From the NCBI GenBank assembly GCA_944326705.1, contig CALVEY010000021.1:1-38500 (forward strand): a stretch of 38,500 nucleotides of DNA. The letters are read 5' to 3'. This DNA is from an uncultured Mucispirillum sp. GTDB lineage: Bacteria; Chrysiogenota; Deferribacteres; Deferribacterales; Mucispirillaceae. The notes beneath the pieces were generated by a model. It did no database searches and was not told the DNA's origin. It saw nothing but the letters and a program-made list of their open reading frames with translations. Shown one piece after another: positions 14,554 through 22,497 of the stretch (the first letter of the stretch is position 1; each line of letters begins with the position of its first letter). The position numbers and the translations under genes are program-made.

Positions 14554-15596
14554 TGGCTAGAGAAGATACAGCTGCCATGATGGCTGCCATTTCCGGCATA
14601 CAGTCATCGCAGGGTATGAAAAAAGCTGCTATTTTAATGGTTGCTTTAGGGGAAGAAATATCTTCTAAAGTTATGGCATTCCTTGATGATGAAGAAGTAT
14701 CTGATTTATCAAAAGAGATTGCATTAACAAGAGTTGTTCCACCTGAGCAGATAGATGAAGTTGTAGAAGAATTCTACAATATGATGCTTGCGAAAAAATT
14801 TATTTCTAAAGGCGGTTTGGAGTATGCTAAATCTATCCTTGTTAAATCCTTAGGACCAGAAAGAGCAAGGAAGATTATTGACAGGCTTACTAAAATGCTT
14901 GAGCAGTCATCTGGTTTTGAATTTTTAACTAAGATTGACCCTAAACAGCTTGCAAAATTTATTATGAACGAGCACCCGCAGACTATTGCCTTAATTCTTG
15001 CCCACTTAGACCCATCACATGCGGCAGAATCTATGGCACAGCTGCCTGAAGATTTAAAAGCAGAAGTTGCAGTAAGAATAGCAAACCTGCAGGATATTTC
15101 TCCAGCCGTTGTTAAAACACTTTCAAAAGTGTTAGAAGAAAGGTTTGAAGCATTATCATCATATAATGTTGAAGTTGGTGGTGTTAAATCTGTTGCAGAA
15201 ATCTTCAACCGTATGGACAGGGTTGCAAGTAAAACTACTCTTGACAGGTTAGAAAAAGATTCTCCAGAATTAGTTGCAAAAATCAGAGATATGATGTTTG
15301 TCTTTGATGATATTAAAGTTCTTGGAACTGCAGCTATACAGGAAATACTTAAAAAAGCTGATAAAAAAGTGCTTACATTTGCTCTTAAAGGGGCTGATGA
15401 AGATACTAAGAAAAAATTCTTTGAAAATATGTCTAAGCGTGCTATGGAAACCATGCAGGAAGAAATGGACTATATGGGACCTGTCCGCTTAAAAGATGTT
15501 GAAAAAGCTCAGCATGAGATTGTTGCAATCGTCAGGGAGCTTGATGAAGAAGGTGTTATTAGTATCGGCGGTGGTGAAGAAGAGCAGTTTATTTAA
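14553..15596 (+). CDS. fliG: Flagellar motor switch protein FliG, 347 aa
   Basis: A rotor protein that transmits torque and sets rotation direction; it binds FliF through its N-terminus, FliM through its middle and the stator through its C-terminus. The sequence shows KKAAILMVALGEE near the N-terminus, the EHPQTIALILAHL motif in the middle domain and the C-terminal charged torque helix region near MSKRAMETMQEEMDYMGPVR. It starts within the last codon of fliF. A probable terminator follows at 15625. Confidence 0.97.
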   Translation: MAREDTAAMMAAISGIQSSQGMKKAAILMVALGEEISSKVMAFLDDEEVSDLSKEIALTRVVPPEQIDEVVEEFYNMMLAKKFISKGGLEYAKSILVKSLGPERARKIIDRLTKMLEQSSGFEFLTKIDPKQLAKFIMNEHPQTIALILAHLDPSHAAESMAQLPEDLKAEVAVRIANLQDISPAVVKTLSKVLEERFEALSSYNVEVGGVKSVAEIFNRMDRVASKTTLDRLEKDSPELVAKIRDMMFVFDDIKVLGTAAIQEILKKADKKVLTFALKGADEDTKKKFFENMSKRAMETMQEEMDYMGPVRLKDVEKAQHEIVAIVRELDEEGVISIGGGEEEQFI

Positions 15597-15624
15597 TTTA
15601 TATTTAAAATATTTTATAACATTT

Positions 15625-15660
15625 ATTATTGCAGGCAGGCTATTTGTCTGCAATAATTTT
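15625..15660 (+). terminator. Probable terminator after fliG
   Basis: A 13-base-pair stem, attattgcaggca (15625-15637) and tgtctgcaataat (15645-15657), with one G-U pair and loop ggctatt, is followed by a short T-run. It may only partly stop transcription, since fliH continues the operon after 183 bases. Confidence 0.55.
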
Positions 15661-15779
15661 ATAAAGTGCAGGCTTTTAATTTATCAAAAGTCTGTATAAT
15701 AAAAAGTATAGTTTAATTTTTATAATTTTAGACTTTTCTTTAGTCTTAATTTATTTTTCTATTATAGTGTGGAGTGTAT

Positions 15780-17003
15780 ATGTCATCAAAAGTTATCAAA
15801 GAGGACAGGTCAGAGGGCGTATTTAAAATGAGAGAGTTTGCCACAGTTGAGCGTGGTGAAAAAGATTATAATTTACGCTCTTTTGCTGATGATGAAGAAT
15901 TATCAGTGCAGGATATGTTTAGTGATACTGGTGAAGAAGAGCCTGAAACAATAGAAGAATATGAAGATGAAGTTACTGATAAAGATTACTGGCCGCCTTC
16001 CCGTCTTGCAAAGGCAGAAGATGGCATTGTTGGTGAAAAAGTAGATTTACCTGCTGGAAAATTAGGGCAGGGATTTGTTGAAGCACCAATGTTTTCTGAC
16101 GGTTCAGATGATGAGCCAAAATCTCCAACTGTTATCCGTTCAAGAAATAATGACAGGGTAGAAGATGATTTACCTGCAGAAGATATACCTGTTATGCATA
16201 CAGTTGCAGATAGTCCTGCAGCACAGGCAGAGCATAATGAAAGCAGTGTAAGTTCAAATGAAGATTTTATCCCAAATCCAGAAATGTCGCCGTTAATTAG
16301 CGAAAGTGAATTAGAAGAATTAAAAAATGAGCTTGCATCATATAAAGAGCAGATTGACGGTTATAAAGCACATGCAGAAGAAATGGAAGCATTAAAATTA
16401 ACTGTTGAAAAAGCGTTAATGGAAAGAGATAAACAGCTTGATACTGCAAATACTGAGCTTGAAACATTAAAATCTACAATGCCTGAACAGCTTGCTGCTT
16501 CAAAAGAAGAAGGCAGGCAGGAAGGCTATGAGCAGGCGAAAGTAGAGTTTGAAAAACATTATGAAGCAGAAAAAGCAGACTATATGGCAAAACTTGATGT
16601 TTTTTATAAAGATGCACTTGCAAAATTAGAAGAAGTAAAATCATCAATTAATGCAATAGATGACCAGATACCAGCAACAGTTATTGGATTTGTTAAAACA
16701 TTAATAGGTGAGGAAAGAAAAATTAATGACAGCTTTGCATTAAATATTATAAAACAGAATTTATCAAGACTTCATGAATTTAGAGATATAAAATTTAAAG
16801 TAAACCCAGAAGATGTGGAAACAACTCAGGCAGGACTTCCTGATTATGAAGTAACAGGCGATGTTTCTGTACCAAAAGGTGCAGTGATTGTTGATTCTAA
16901 GTCTGGTGAAATTGCTTTAAATGTAGATACAATGATTAATGATTTGGAAAAAGAGATAAATGCGCAACTTACAGCTGCTGCAGGCAGTGACACCCAAAAC
17001 TAA
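15780..17003 (+). CDS. fliH: Flagellar assembly protein FliH, long form, 407 aa
   Basis: Regulator of the flagellar export ATPase FliI; assigned mainly from the C-terminal half and from the position between fliG and fliI. Residues about 1-175 are an acidic, low-complexity, probably disordered extension. About 175-285 form a coiled coil (ESELEELKNELASYKEQ onward), ending in a Gly-spaced stretch EEGRQEGYEQA typical of FliH. About 285-400 is the conserved globular end. Most FliH proteins have 200-270 residues, so this one is unusually long. The ATG at 15780 is chosen because GGAG lies five bases upstream; a GTG at 15774 overlaps that site. Confidence 0.85.
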   Translation: MSSKVIKEDRSEGVFKMREFATVERGEKDYNLRSFADDEELSVQDMFSDTGEEEPETIEEYEDEVTDKDYWPPSRLAKAEDGIVGEKVDLPAGKLGQGFVEAPMFSDGSDDEPKSPTVIRSRNNDRVEDDLPAEDIPVMHTVADSPAAQAEHNESSVSSNEDFIPNPEMSPLISESELEELKNELASYKEQIDGYKAHAEEMEALKLTVEKALMERDKQLDTANTELETLKSTMPEQLAASKEEGRQEGYEQAKVEFEKHYEAEKADYMAKLDVFYKDALAKLEEVKSSINAIDDQIPATVIGFVKTLIGEERKINDSFALNIIKQNLSRLHEFRDIKFKVNPEDVETTQAGLPDYEVTGDVSVPKGAVIVDSKSGEIALNVDTMINDLEKEINAQLTAAAGSDTQN

Positions 17004-18270
17004 AATAACACTTACAGGCAGAGTTACTAAAATTGCAGGGCTTGTGGTAGAAGCAGACGGGCCATTAATAAGCATTGGCAGCCGCTGCACCATTAGAACT
17101 GTTATGGGCACAGATATATATGCTGAAATTATCGGCTTTCGTGATGATAGAGTTGTGCTTATGCCTTATGGAGAAAATGAAGGTATTGCACCAGGAAGTA
17201 TTGTAAGTGAAGTAAGTGACGGTAACAAAGTATTTGTTGGAGAAAGTCTTTTAGGAAGAGTTTTAGACGGCTTTGGAAACCCAATGGACGGTAAAGGTCC
17301 ATTAGTAGATGTGCGTCCTGTGCCAATTAGTGCTTCCCCTCCGCCGCCACTTCTTAGGCGTGTTATTAAAACTCCTATTTCTACAGGTGTAAAAGCAATA
17401 GACGGACTTCTAACATCCGGCAGCGGTCAGCGTGTTGGTATATTTGCAGGTTCAGGTGTTGGTAAAAGTGTGCTTTTAGGTATGATTGCAAGAAATACAA
17501 GTGCACAAGTGAATGTTATTGCATTAATAGGCGAACGGGGCAGAGAAGTAAGAGAGTTTATAGAAAGAGACTTAGGGGAAGAAGGCTTAAAACGAAGCGT
17601 AGTAGTTGTTGCAACAAGTGACCAGTCTGCCTTAGTAAGACGACTTGGCGCATTTGTAGCAACAGCAATTGCAGAATATTTTAGAGATGAAGGCAAAGAA
17701 GTTATGCTTATGATGGATAGTGTAACCCGCTTTGCTATGGCTCAAAGGGAGATAGGCTTAACTGTCGGCGAGCCGCCTACATCAAAAGGTTATACGCCTT
17801 CTGTTTTTGGACTTCTGCCTAAACTTTTAGAAAGGGCAGGCACAACAGAGGGGGAGGGCTCTATTACAGGGCTTTATACAGTTCTCTCTGAAGGTGATGA
17901 TATGAATGACCCTATTGCAGATACTGTCCGCTCTATTATTGACGGCCACATAGTATTAGACAGAAGTCTTGGGGCAAAAAACCATTTCCCTGCAATTAAT
18001 GTAATGGTAAGTGCATCTCGTCTTATGACAGAAGTAGCATCACCTGAACATATTGCTATGGCTGGTAAAATCCGCGACTTAATAGCAACATACAGAGAGG
18101 CAGAAGATTTAATTAATATTGGTGCATATTCTAAAGGCTCAAACCCTAAAATTGATGAGGCGATTGCAAAAAATAATGCTGTTAACAGCTTTTTAAAACA
18201 GGGTAAAAACGAGAAATTTACTATGGAAGAAACTCTTGGTATTATGCAGTCTATAGTAGGTAAAGTATAA
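16960..18270 (+). CDS. fliI: Flagellar export ATPase FliI, 436 aa
   Basis: The ATPase of the flagellar type III export apparatus, related to F1-beta. Walker A is GSGVGKS at about 163-169, followed by GERGREVREF; the Walker B region is VMLMMDSVTRFAMAQREIGL; then LPKLLERAG and LSEGDDMNDPIADTVRSI. The ATG at 16960 overlaps the fliH end by 44 bases; a GTG at 16987 in the same frame is an alternative that would remove nine residues. Neither has a strong ribosome binding site, so coupling to fliH translation is likely. Confidence 0.95.
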   Translation: MRNLQLLQAVTPKTKITLTGRVTKIAGLVVEADGPLISIGSRCTIRTVMGTDIYAEIIGFRDDRVVLMPYGENEGIAPGSIVSEVSDGNKVFVGESLLGRVLDGFGNPMDGKGPLVDVRPVPISASPPPPLLRRVIKTPISTGVKAIDGLLTSGSGQRVGIFAGSGVGKSVLLGMIARNTSAQVNVIALIGERGREVREFIERDLGEEGLKRSVVVVATSDQSALVRRLGAFVATAIAEYFRDEGKEVMLMMDSVTRFAMAQREIGLTVGEPPTSKGYTPSVFGLLPKLLERAGTTEGEGSITGLYTVLSEGDDMNDPIADTVRSIIDGHIVLDRSLGAKNHFPAINVMVSASRLMTEVASPEHIAMAGKIRDLIATYREAEDLINIGAYSKGSNPKIDEAIAKNNAVNSFLKQGKNEKFTMEETLGIMQSIVGKV

Positions 18271-18278
18271 AATAAAAT

Positions 18279-18716
18279 ATGAATAAAAAATTTAAACTTG
18301 AAAAAGTATTAGAGTTAAGAGAAAAAGCTCTTGAAAGAGAAAAAATAAAATTAGCAGATTTACAGTTAAAAGAAAAGCAGGCTTATGAAGAAATGAATAC
18401 TGTTATGGAAGATATAAAAACCAAAAACAGTGAAATGGAGCAGGACAGGGCAAAAGGACTGTTTGATTTTATTGAAATGTATAATAAATATATAGCTGTC
18501 AGACAGAATGATTTATTAGTATGTGAAGCAAAAGTGCAGGCGGCAGCAAAAGAAGTGGCAAAGCAGAAAGAAGTATTAAAAAAATCACTAAACGATGTAA
18601 AAGTAATGGAAAAATTAAAAGCAAAACATTTACTTGATTATGCTGAATATATAAAGAAACAAGAAATGATGCAGATAGATGAAATAAATATTACAAGAGG
18701 ACATAAAGAAGAATAA
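18279..18716 (+). CDS. fliJ: Flagellar export protein FliJ, 145 aa
   Basis: A soluble stalk-like protein that binds FliI and the export gate. The sequence is almost entirely alpha-helical coiled coil with heptad patterns (LEKVLELREKALEREKIKLADLQ onward) and high Lys/Glu content; it ends in a charged tail. It begins eight bases after fliI. Position and fold make FliJ the best call, since primary conservation in this family is low. Confidence 0.85.
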   Translation: MNKKFKLEKVLELREKALEREKIKLADLQLKEKQAYEEMNTVMEDIKTKNSEMEQDRAKGLFDFIEMYNKYIAVRQNDLLVCEAKVQAAAKEVAKQKEVLKKSLNDVKVMEKLKAKHLLDYAEYIKKQEMMQIDEINITRGHKEE

Positions 18717-18727
18717 GGAGCAGAAAT

Positions 18728-19258
18728 ATGAAAAAAACAGCCAGCTCATACTTAATTGGATTATGCTTAATATTTTTATTTGCTTTTGGTGCAGCTTATG
18801 CACAGGAGCAGAATAAAGTAATAGATACAACAGCAATCTTAAAAGAATTAAGAGAAAAAGAGAAAAACTTAAATATCCGCGAAGCAGATTTAAATGCTAA
18901 AGAAGCAAGGCTTAACGCTATGGAGCAGGATTTGCTTGCAAGAGAAAACGATATAAAAAAAATTAGAGATGAAGTATCTGCTCAGCTTAAATCATTAGGG
19001 GAACAGCAGAATAAAGAACTAGATAACCTTGTAAAAGTTTATTCCACATCTAAGCCAAAATCAGTGGCAAATATTATTACAACTATGGATATTGATACAG
19101 CTGTTGCAATTTTCAGCAGAATGACTCCAAACGTAGCTGGTAAAATATTAAATGAACTTGGCAAATCAAACCCAGAATATGCATCAAAAATGGCAGAAAG
19201 GCTTACATATCAGCCAGTTTTTGGTGATGAAAAAGCTAAGAGAGCACAGCAGAAATAG
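18728..19258 (+). CDS. motE: MotE-like motility protein, 176 aa
   Basis: An export-side or periplasmic chaperone-like protein of the MgtE_N-like group found in flagellar operons. Residues 1-25 form a signal anchor ending in AYAQ; about 35-100 is a coiled coil (REKEKNLNIREADLNAKEARLN); about 110-165 is the MgtE_N-like domain with KSVANIITTMDIDTAVAIFSRM and AGKILNEL. GGAG precedes the ATG. In other bacteria MotE stabilises MotC at the motor; I see no motC here. The name is by similarity and position. Confidence 0.8.
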   Translation: MKKTASSYLIGLCLIFLFAFGAAYAQEQNKVIDTTAILKELREKEKNLNIREADLNAKEARLNAMEQDLLARENDIKKIRDEVSAQLKSLGEQQNKELDNLVKVYSTSKPKSVANIITTMDIDTAVAIFSRMTPNVAGKILNELGKSNPEYASKMAERLTYQPVFGDEKAKRAQQK

Positions 19259-19261
19259 TTT

Positions 19262-19894
19262 ATGAATGTATCATTTTCACCAACAATTTGCGAAGAATTT
19301 TTAAATAGATTAGGCTTTAAATCTGATTATGAAACTTTAAGACAGGCAGCAGAAAGAATGGGTGTGCCATCCTTAGAAGAAAATGCCTGCACAGCTGTTA
19401 CAAATATTGTTTCCATTAAACAGCCTGCAAAAAGCATAGATATTGGCTGCGGTATAGGGGTATCTAGTATGGCTGTATTAAAAGGCTTTCCAAATACTCA
19501 ACTTACAGCAGTTGACGGTAATCTGGAAAGGGGACTTTTTTTTCAGAACTATTTTAAAGATTATAAAAATGTATCATACTACCAGATGCGTGGAGAACAG
19601 TTTTTAAAAACAACTGATGAAAAATATGATTTTGCATTTATTGATACAGTAAAAAGAGAGTATGCAGGTATATGGCAGCTTTTAAAACCAAGACTTAATA
19701 AAAATGCCTGTGTTGTTTTTGATGATATATTAATATACGGCTATGTAATGTGTGAAGAAGCAGAAACGCCGTATAAATACCAAAGCAACAGGCGGGAAGT
19801 TTTAAACTTTATCTATGAAATATTTGAAGATGATACACTTAATGCCCAAATCATACCAGTAAATGGCGGACTTTTAAGTATATCATTAAAATAG
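19262..19894 (+). CDS. Class I SAM-dependent methyltransferase, 210 aa
   Basis: An O-methyltransferase-type protein (COG4122-like). SAM-binding motif I is IDIGCGIGVSS (about 59-69), followed by the acidic LTAVDGN (about 82-88) and the motif FAFIDTVKREY (about 123-133), where catechol-type enzymes usually have FIDADK. The substrate is unknown. It starts three bases after motE, so it is co-transcribed with the motility genes; a role in modifying a flagellar or envelope component is possible but unproven. No strong ribosome binding site is visible. Confidence 0.85.
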   Translation: MNVSFSPTICEEFLNRLGFKSDYETLRQAAERMGVPSLEENACTAVTNIVSIKQPAKSIDIGCGIGVSSMAVLKGFPNTQLTAVDGNLERGLFFQNYFKDYKNVSYYQMRGEQFLKTTDEKYDFAFIDTVKREYAGIWQLLKPRLNKNACVVFDDILIYGYVMCEEAETPYKYQSNRREVLNFIYEIFEDDTLNAQIIPVNGGLLSISLK

Positions 19895-19938
19895 GTTAAA
19901 TATTTTTAATTATTTTTCACAATCAATAGTAGTTAATA

Positions 19939-20061
19939 CTTGTCTATTTTAAGCAAAGCGAAGAATATAAAAATATACAAATAGCTTTATATTATAATAG
20001 CTAATCAAGTTATATACTGCTTATTTGTAATTAAGATACTTCGCCTTAGGCTTATATAATA
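19939..20061. repeat. Dispersed repeat unit, decayed short form
   Basis: The left arm 19939-19968 (cttgtctattttaagc, then gcgaagaatat) and right arm 20034-20061 (agatacttcgccttaggctta) flank about 65 AT-rich bases. Both arms carry changes relative to the copies at 245 and 6028. It lies between the convergent methyltransferase gene and the IOR-like operon. Confidence 0.6.
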
Positions 20062-20074
20062 TTGGAAGAAAAGC

Positions 20075-20512
20075 CTACCTGTTTATATAATAGATTTCCT
20101 GATTATCTTTTGTAAGGCTTAATTTTTCAGGCAGGTTATAAAGGACATATGATGATGAATTATCATGCCACTGTGTATTATTATCTTTTACTTTAAGAAG
20201 TGCATATATTCTGCCGGGTAGAAACATATCTGCAGATTTATTATCATCAGAAAAAACAATAAAGGCTTTTAAATCGTTTGGATTATTAGAGCCAGTTCTA
20301 TGAAACTGCAGTGCTTCTTCATATACTTTTATACATTTATTTTTTGCATAGCTGAAAGTGAAACCTGCGCTGTTATTACAGCCATGTTCATCTACTTTAC
20401 TGAAAACTGATGATTTAGTGAGAAATATAACTGCAGCAAGTGCAAGCGCTGTAAAGATAAGTAACCCAAGCATAACACCATTAAATGTGCTGTATGCTTT
20501 TTTTCCATCCAT
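20075..20512 (-). CDS. Membrane-anchored protein of unknown function, 145 aa
   Basis: I do not recognise the family. A short cytosolic N-terminus and one membrane helix (about 11-30, VMLGLLIFTALALAAVIFLT) are followed by an extracytoplasmic domain of about 115 residues with two cysteines close together (HGCNN and NKCIK) that could form a disulfide. Third and last gene of the minus-strand unit; its ATG shares a base with the preceding stop, so it is translationally coupled to the IOR-like pair. Confidence 0.75.
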   Translation of the reverse strand: MDGKKAYSTFNGVMLGLLIFTALALAAVIFLTKSSVFSKVDEHGCNNSAGFTFSYAKNKCIKVYEEALQFHRTGSNNPNDLKAFIVFSDDNKSADMFLPGRIYALLKVKDNNTQWHDNSSSYVLYNLPEKLSLTKDNQEIYYINR

Positions 20513-20985
20513 TATTCTGCATCCGTCATAAGCTCATTTACAGCTATCTGCACAGCAAATGGAAGCCTGCTTAATGATGAGTTAAACGCTTCCAGTTCTT
20601 TTTTCATATTTTTCTCAAGCAGATATCCTGTAACATAAGCAGGGGATAAGTCGCTTATTATTTTAAATACTGCACCCATAGATTTCCAGTAATGCACAGC
20701 ATCAGGAAGGGGCTCTGTTTCAAGAGTGCTTGGTGCAATAGTTATTGCTTTATCATAGTTTGCATTAATAAGCAAATCATCAAAGTCTATAATAATATCG
20801 CTGTATATTTCTTTTGAGCTGCCTTTAAGTATAATATAATTTTTAGAAGGTGAATATGGAGTTGTTTTTTCAAACCCTTCTATTTCAACAATATAATCAG
20901 ACTGTTCTGCACTGTATATAAGCAGTTTTATACAGTCATCATAAGTAGAAAATCTATATCCGTTTAAAAAAATGCGGTAATTCAT
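20512..20985 (-). CDS. Unknown protein, possibly a decayed IorB-like subunit, 157 aa
   Basis: No firm family. The start is taken at 20985, where AGGGAG precedes the ATG and the ATG overlaps the upstream stop as ATGA; a longer frame from 21006 is possible. By position and length it could be the gamma-type partner of the upstream IorA-like protein. Weak resemblances are an SDYIVEIEGFEK segment where IorB proteins have EVHGM, and a following Ser-Pro. The Gly-rich nucleotide-type N-terminus of true IorB is missing. Treat the link as a hypothesis. Confidence 0.6.
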   Translation of the reverse strand: MNYRIFLNGYRFSTYDDCIKLLIYSAEQSDYIVEIEGFEKTTPYSPSKNYIILKGSSKEIYSDIIIDFDDLLINANYDKAITIAPSTLETEPLPDAVHYWKSMGAVFKIISDLSPAYVTGYLLEKNMKKELEAFNSSLSRLPFAVQIAVNELMTDAE

Positions 20986-22292
20986 GAAACTGCTCCCTGA
21001 CTGCATAATACTTTACATGCTAAACATCCGTTGCACATTGAACTATCTATTGATATACCATTAGCTGATGTATATATAGCAGGGCATAAAGTTTTTTCAA
21101 ATACACTGCATGGAGTGTTGTCTTTCACACATGAGCATTTATTAAGTTTAACTTTAACTCTTGAATATTTTTTAATATTATTACAGCTGTATGGATAGAG
21201 AGTATTTTTTGTTTTAGTCAGCTTTTTAGGGTGTCTGATTGTAGAAAAACCATCAATTTTTGAAACACCGCTGTCATTTAAAAGAATAACTCTTCCTCTT
21301 TTGCTGATAAAGTTATTATAATGTGATTTATAAGAAGATGCACGACCTATAAAAAGAGTAGATGAGCGGACTTCACTGGATATAATACCCATATAACCAT
21401 CAATTGTAAGGAAGTTAAGCTCTGGATATGCTTCTAACACACCTTTACATGTAATATCTGTAAATATAATAGTGTCTTTTTCTACTCCGCGGGCAAAAAT
21501 ATTAACAAAAGGACAGCCTGGGCATAAAAGATTATGAATTTGTGGATATATTTTATCTTCCAGCTCTTTAAAGCAGAATTCTGTGTTATAGTTATTAAAG
21601 AAAAACTTTTCTAATAACTCTTTTTCACTTTTATATGCAGCAATATTATTGTTAAGTATTTTAAAAACTGCTGGTTTGATTTCTGGAATAAAATAATCTG
21701 GAAAATAACCTTTATGCTGCAGAGAGATAAGTGTAACATTTTCAGAATTATCAGCAGGAAGTGCCTGCATAAGATTATTATTTATGGTATTATAAGTTTC
21801 TTTTAATTCAACTTTTGAAATATATTGTTTAAATGTAGAAGCACTAATATATGGTGATATTCTGCCTAAGTCATTATTAGCACGCTCAAAATCAGTATAG
21901 TTATTTGCTGCATTATGAGTAATAACAACTGTTACAGGCACTTTATGTTCAACAGAAATTTTTAATGCAAGAGTAAGCCTTGCAGAAATATCTTCTGCAT
22001 TTTTAATAATAATTACAGGTGTGCTTATATATTTTGGCAGAGTTTGAGTAATGAAAAGACATTCTGCTCTTAATGGCCTTGTTACTTCAAAAAACGGAAG
22101 CTCTGTAAAAAAGCCTAAAGCTTTACTGCCTATTGTGGCAGAAGAATACAGGAAGTCTATTGCATCATTACCATCAACATAGTTTTTAGATGTTTCAATG
22201 CCAAATTTGTTACAACTGTCGCTGTAAATAGCTGTAAAATTGTAACGCTCTAAAATGTTTTGAATTATTTCTTTACTATTTCTAATATCCAT
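20982..22292 (-). CDS. Degenerate IorA-like (indolepyruvate ferredoxin oxidoreductase alpha) protein, 436 aa
   Basis: Looks like a shortened relative of IorA, which normally has about 600 residues and uses TPP to oxidise aryl pyruvates. Seen here: residues about 40-130 resemble the pyrimidine-binding domain; CPGCP (257-261), the hallmark of IorA; TDITCKG and TIDGYMG where IorA has GDIGC and MG; a C-terminal CPAIY (403-407) and a ferredoxin motif C420-x2-C423-x2-C426-x3-C430. Missing: the TPP/Mg GDS segment, here IGRASSYKSH, and the second full cluster motif. It therefore probably lost catalysis but may keep one Fe-S cluster. It heads a coupled three-gene unit. No ribosome binding site is seen; a promoter ends just before the ATG. 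Confidence 0.6.
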   Translation of the reverse strand: MDIRNSKEIIQNILERYNFTAIYSDSCNKFGIETSKNYVDGNDAIDFLYSSATIGSKALGFFTELPFFEVTRPLRAECLFITQTLPKYISTPVIIIKNAEDISARLTLALKISVEHKVPVTVVITHNAANNYTDFERANNDLGRISPYISASTFKQYISKVELKETYNTINNNLMQALPADNSENVTLISLQHKGYFPDYFIPEIKPAVFKILNNNIAAYKSEKELLEKFFFNNYNTEFCFKELEDKIYPQIHNLLCPGCPFVNIFARGVEKDTIIFTDITCKGVLEAYPELNFLTIDGYMGIISSEVRSSTLFIGRASSYKSHYNNFISKRGRVILLNDSGVSKIDGFSTIRHPKKLTKTKNTLYPYSCNNIKKYSRVKVKLNKCSCVKDNTPCSVFEKTLCPAIYTSANGISIDSSMCNGCLACKVLCSQGAVS

Positions 22293-22301
22293 ACAGAAAT
22301 A

Positions 22302-22330
22302 CTTATAATATGATATAAAATAATTTTCAA
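22302..22330 (-). promoter_or_regulatory. Sigma-70 promoter of the IorA-like operon
   Basis: On the minus strand TTGAAA (22325-22330) and TATAAG (22302-22307) are 17 bases apart. The ATG follows only nine bases after the -10, so the transcript would be leaderless or nearly so. Confidence 0.6.
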
Positions 22331-22430
22331 TCTATTTTTTGCAAAATTTTAAAAAAAATTAAAATATATATTATGCTGATATTTTCTATTGTAAAAATTA
22401 TTAAAAAAAGCTTTTTTATATGATATTTCA

Positions 22431-22459
22431 TTGATTTATTTAAAAATATGGTTTATAAA
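22431..22459 (+). promoter_or_regulatory. Sigma-70 promoter of the argD operon
   Basis: TTGATT (22431-22436) and TATAAA (22454-22459) are separated by 17 bases. The start codon at 22498 has GGAG upstream. No clear ARG-box palindrome was found by eye. Confidence 0.65.
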
Positions 22460-22497
22460 AATAATCTTAAAATGAATTATTAAACTGGAGATATAAT

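Noticed and set aside
14774-15454. 226-codon minus-strand frame opposite fliG
   Set aside because: Shadow of fliG, with the Ser/Leu-rich composition typical of antisense frames.
20982-22292. Pseudogene
   Set aside because: The frame is uninterrupted, overlaps the next gene as ATGA and has a promoter; loss of the TPP segment looks like repurposing, not decay.
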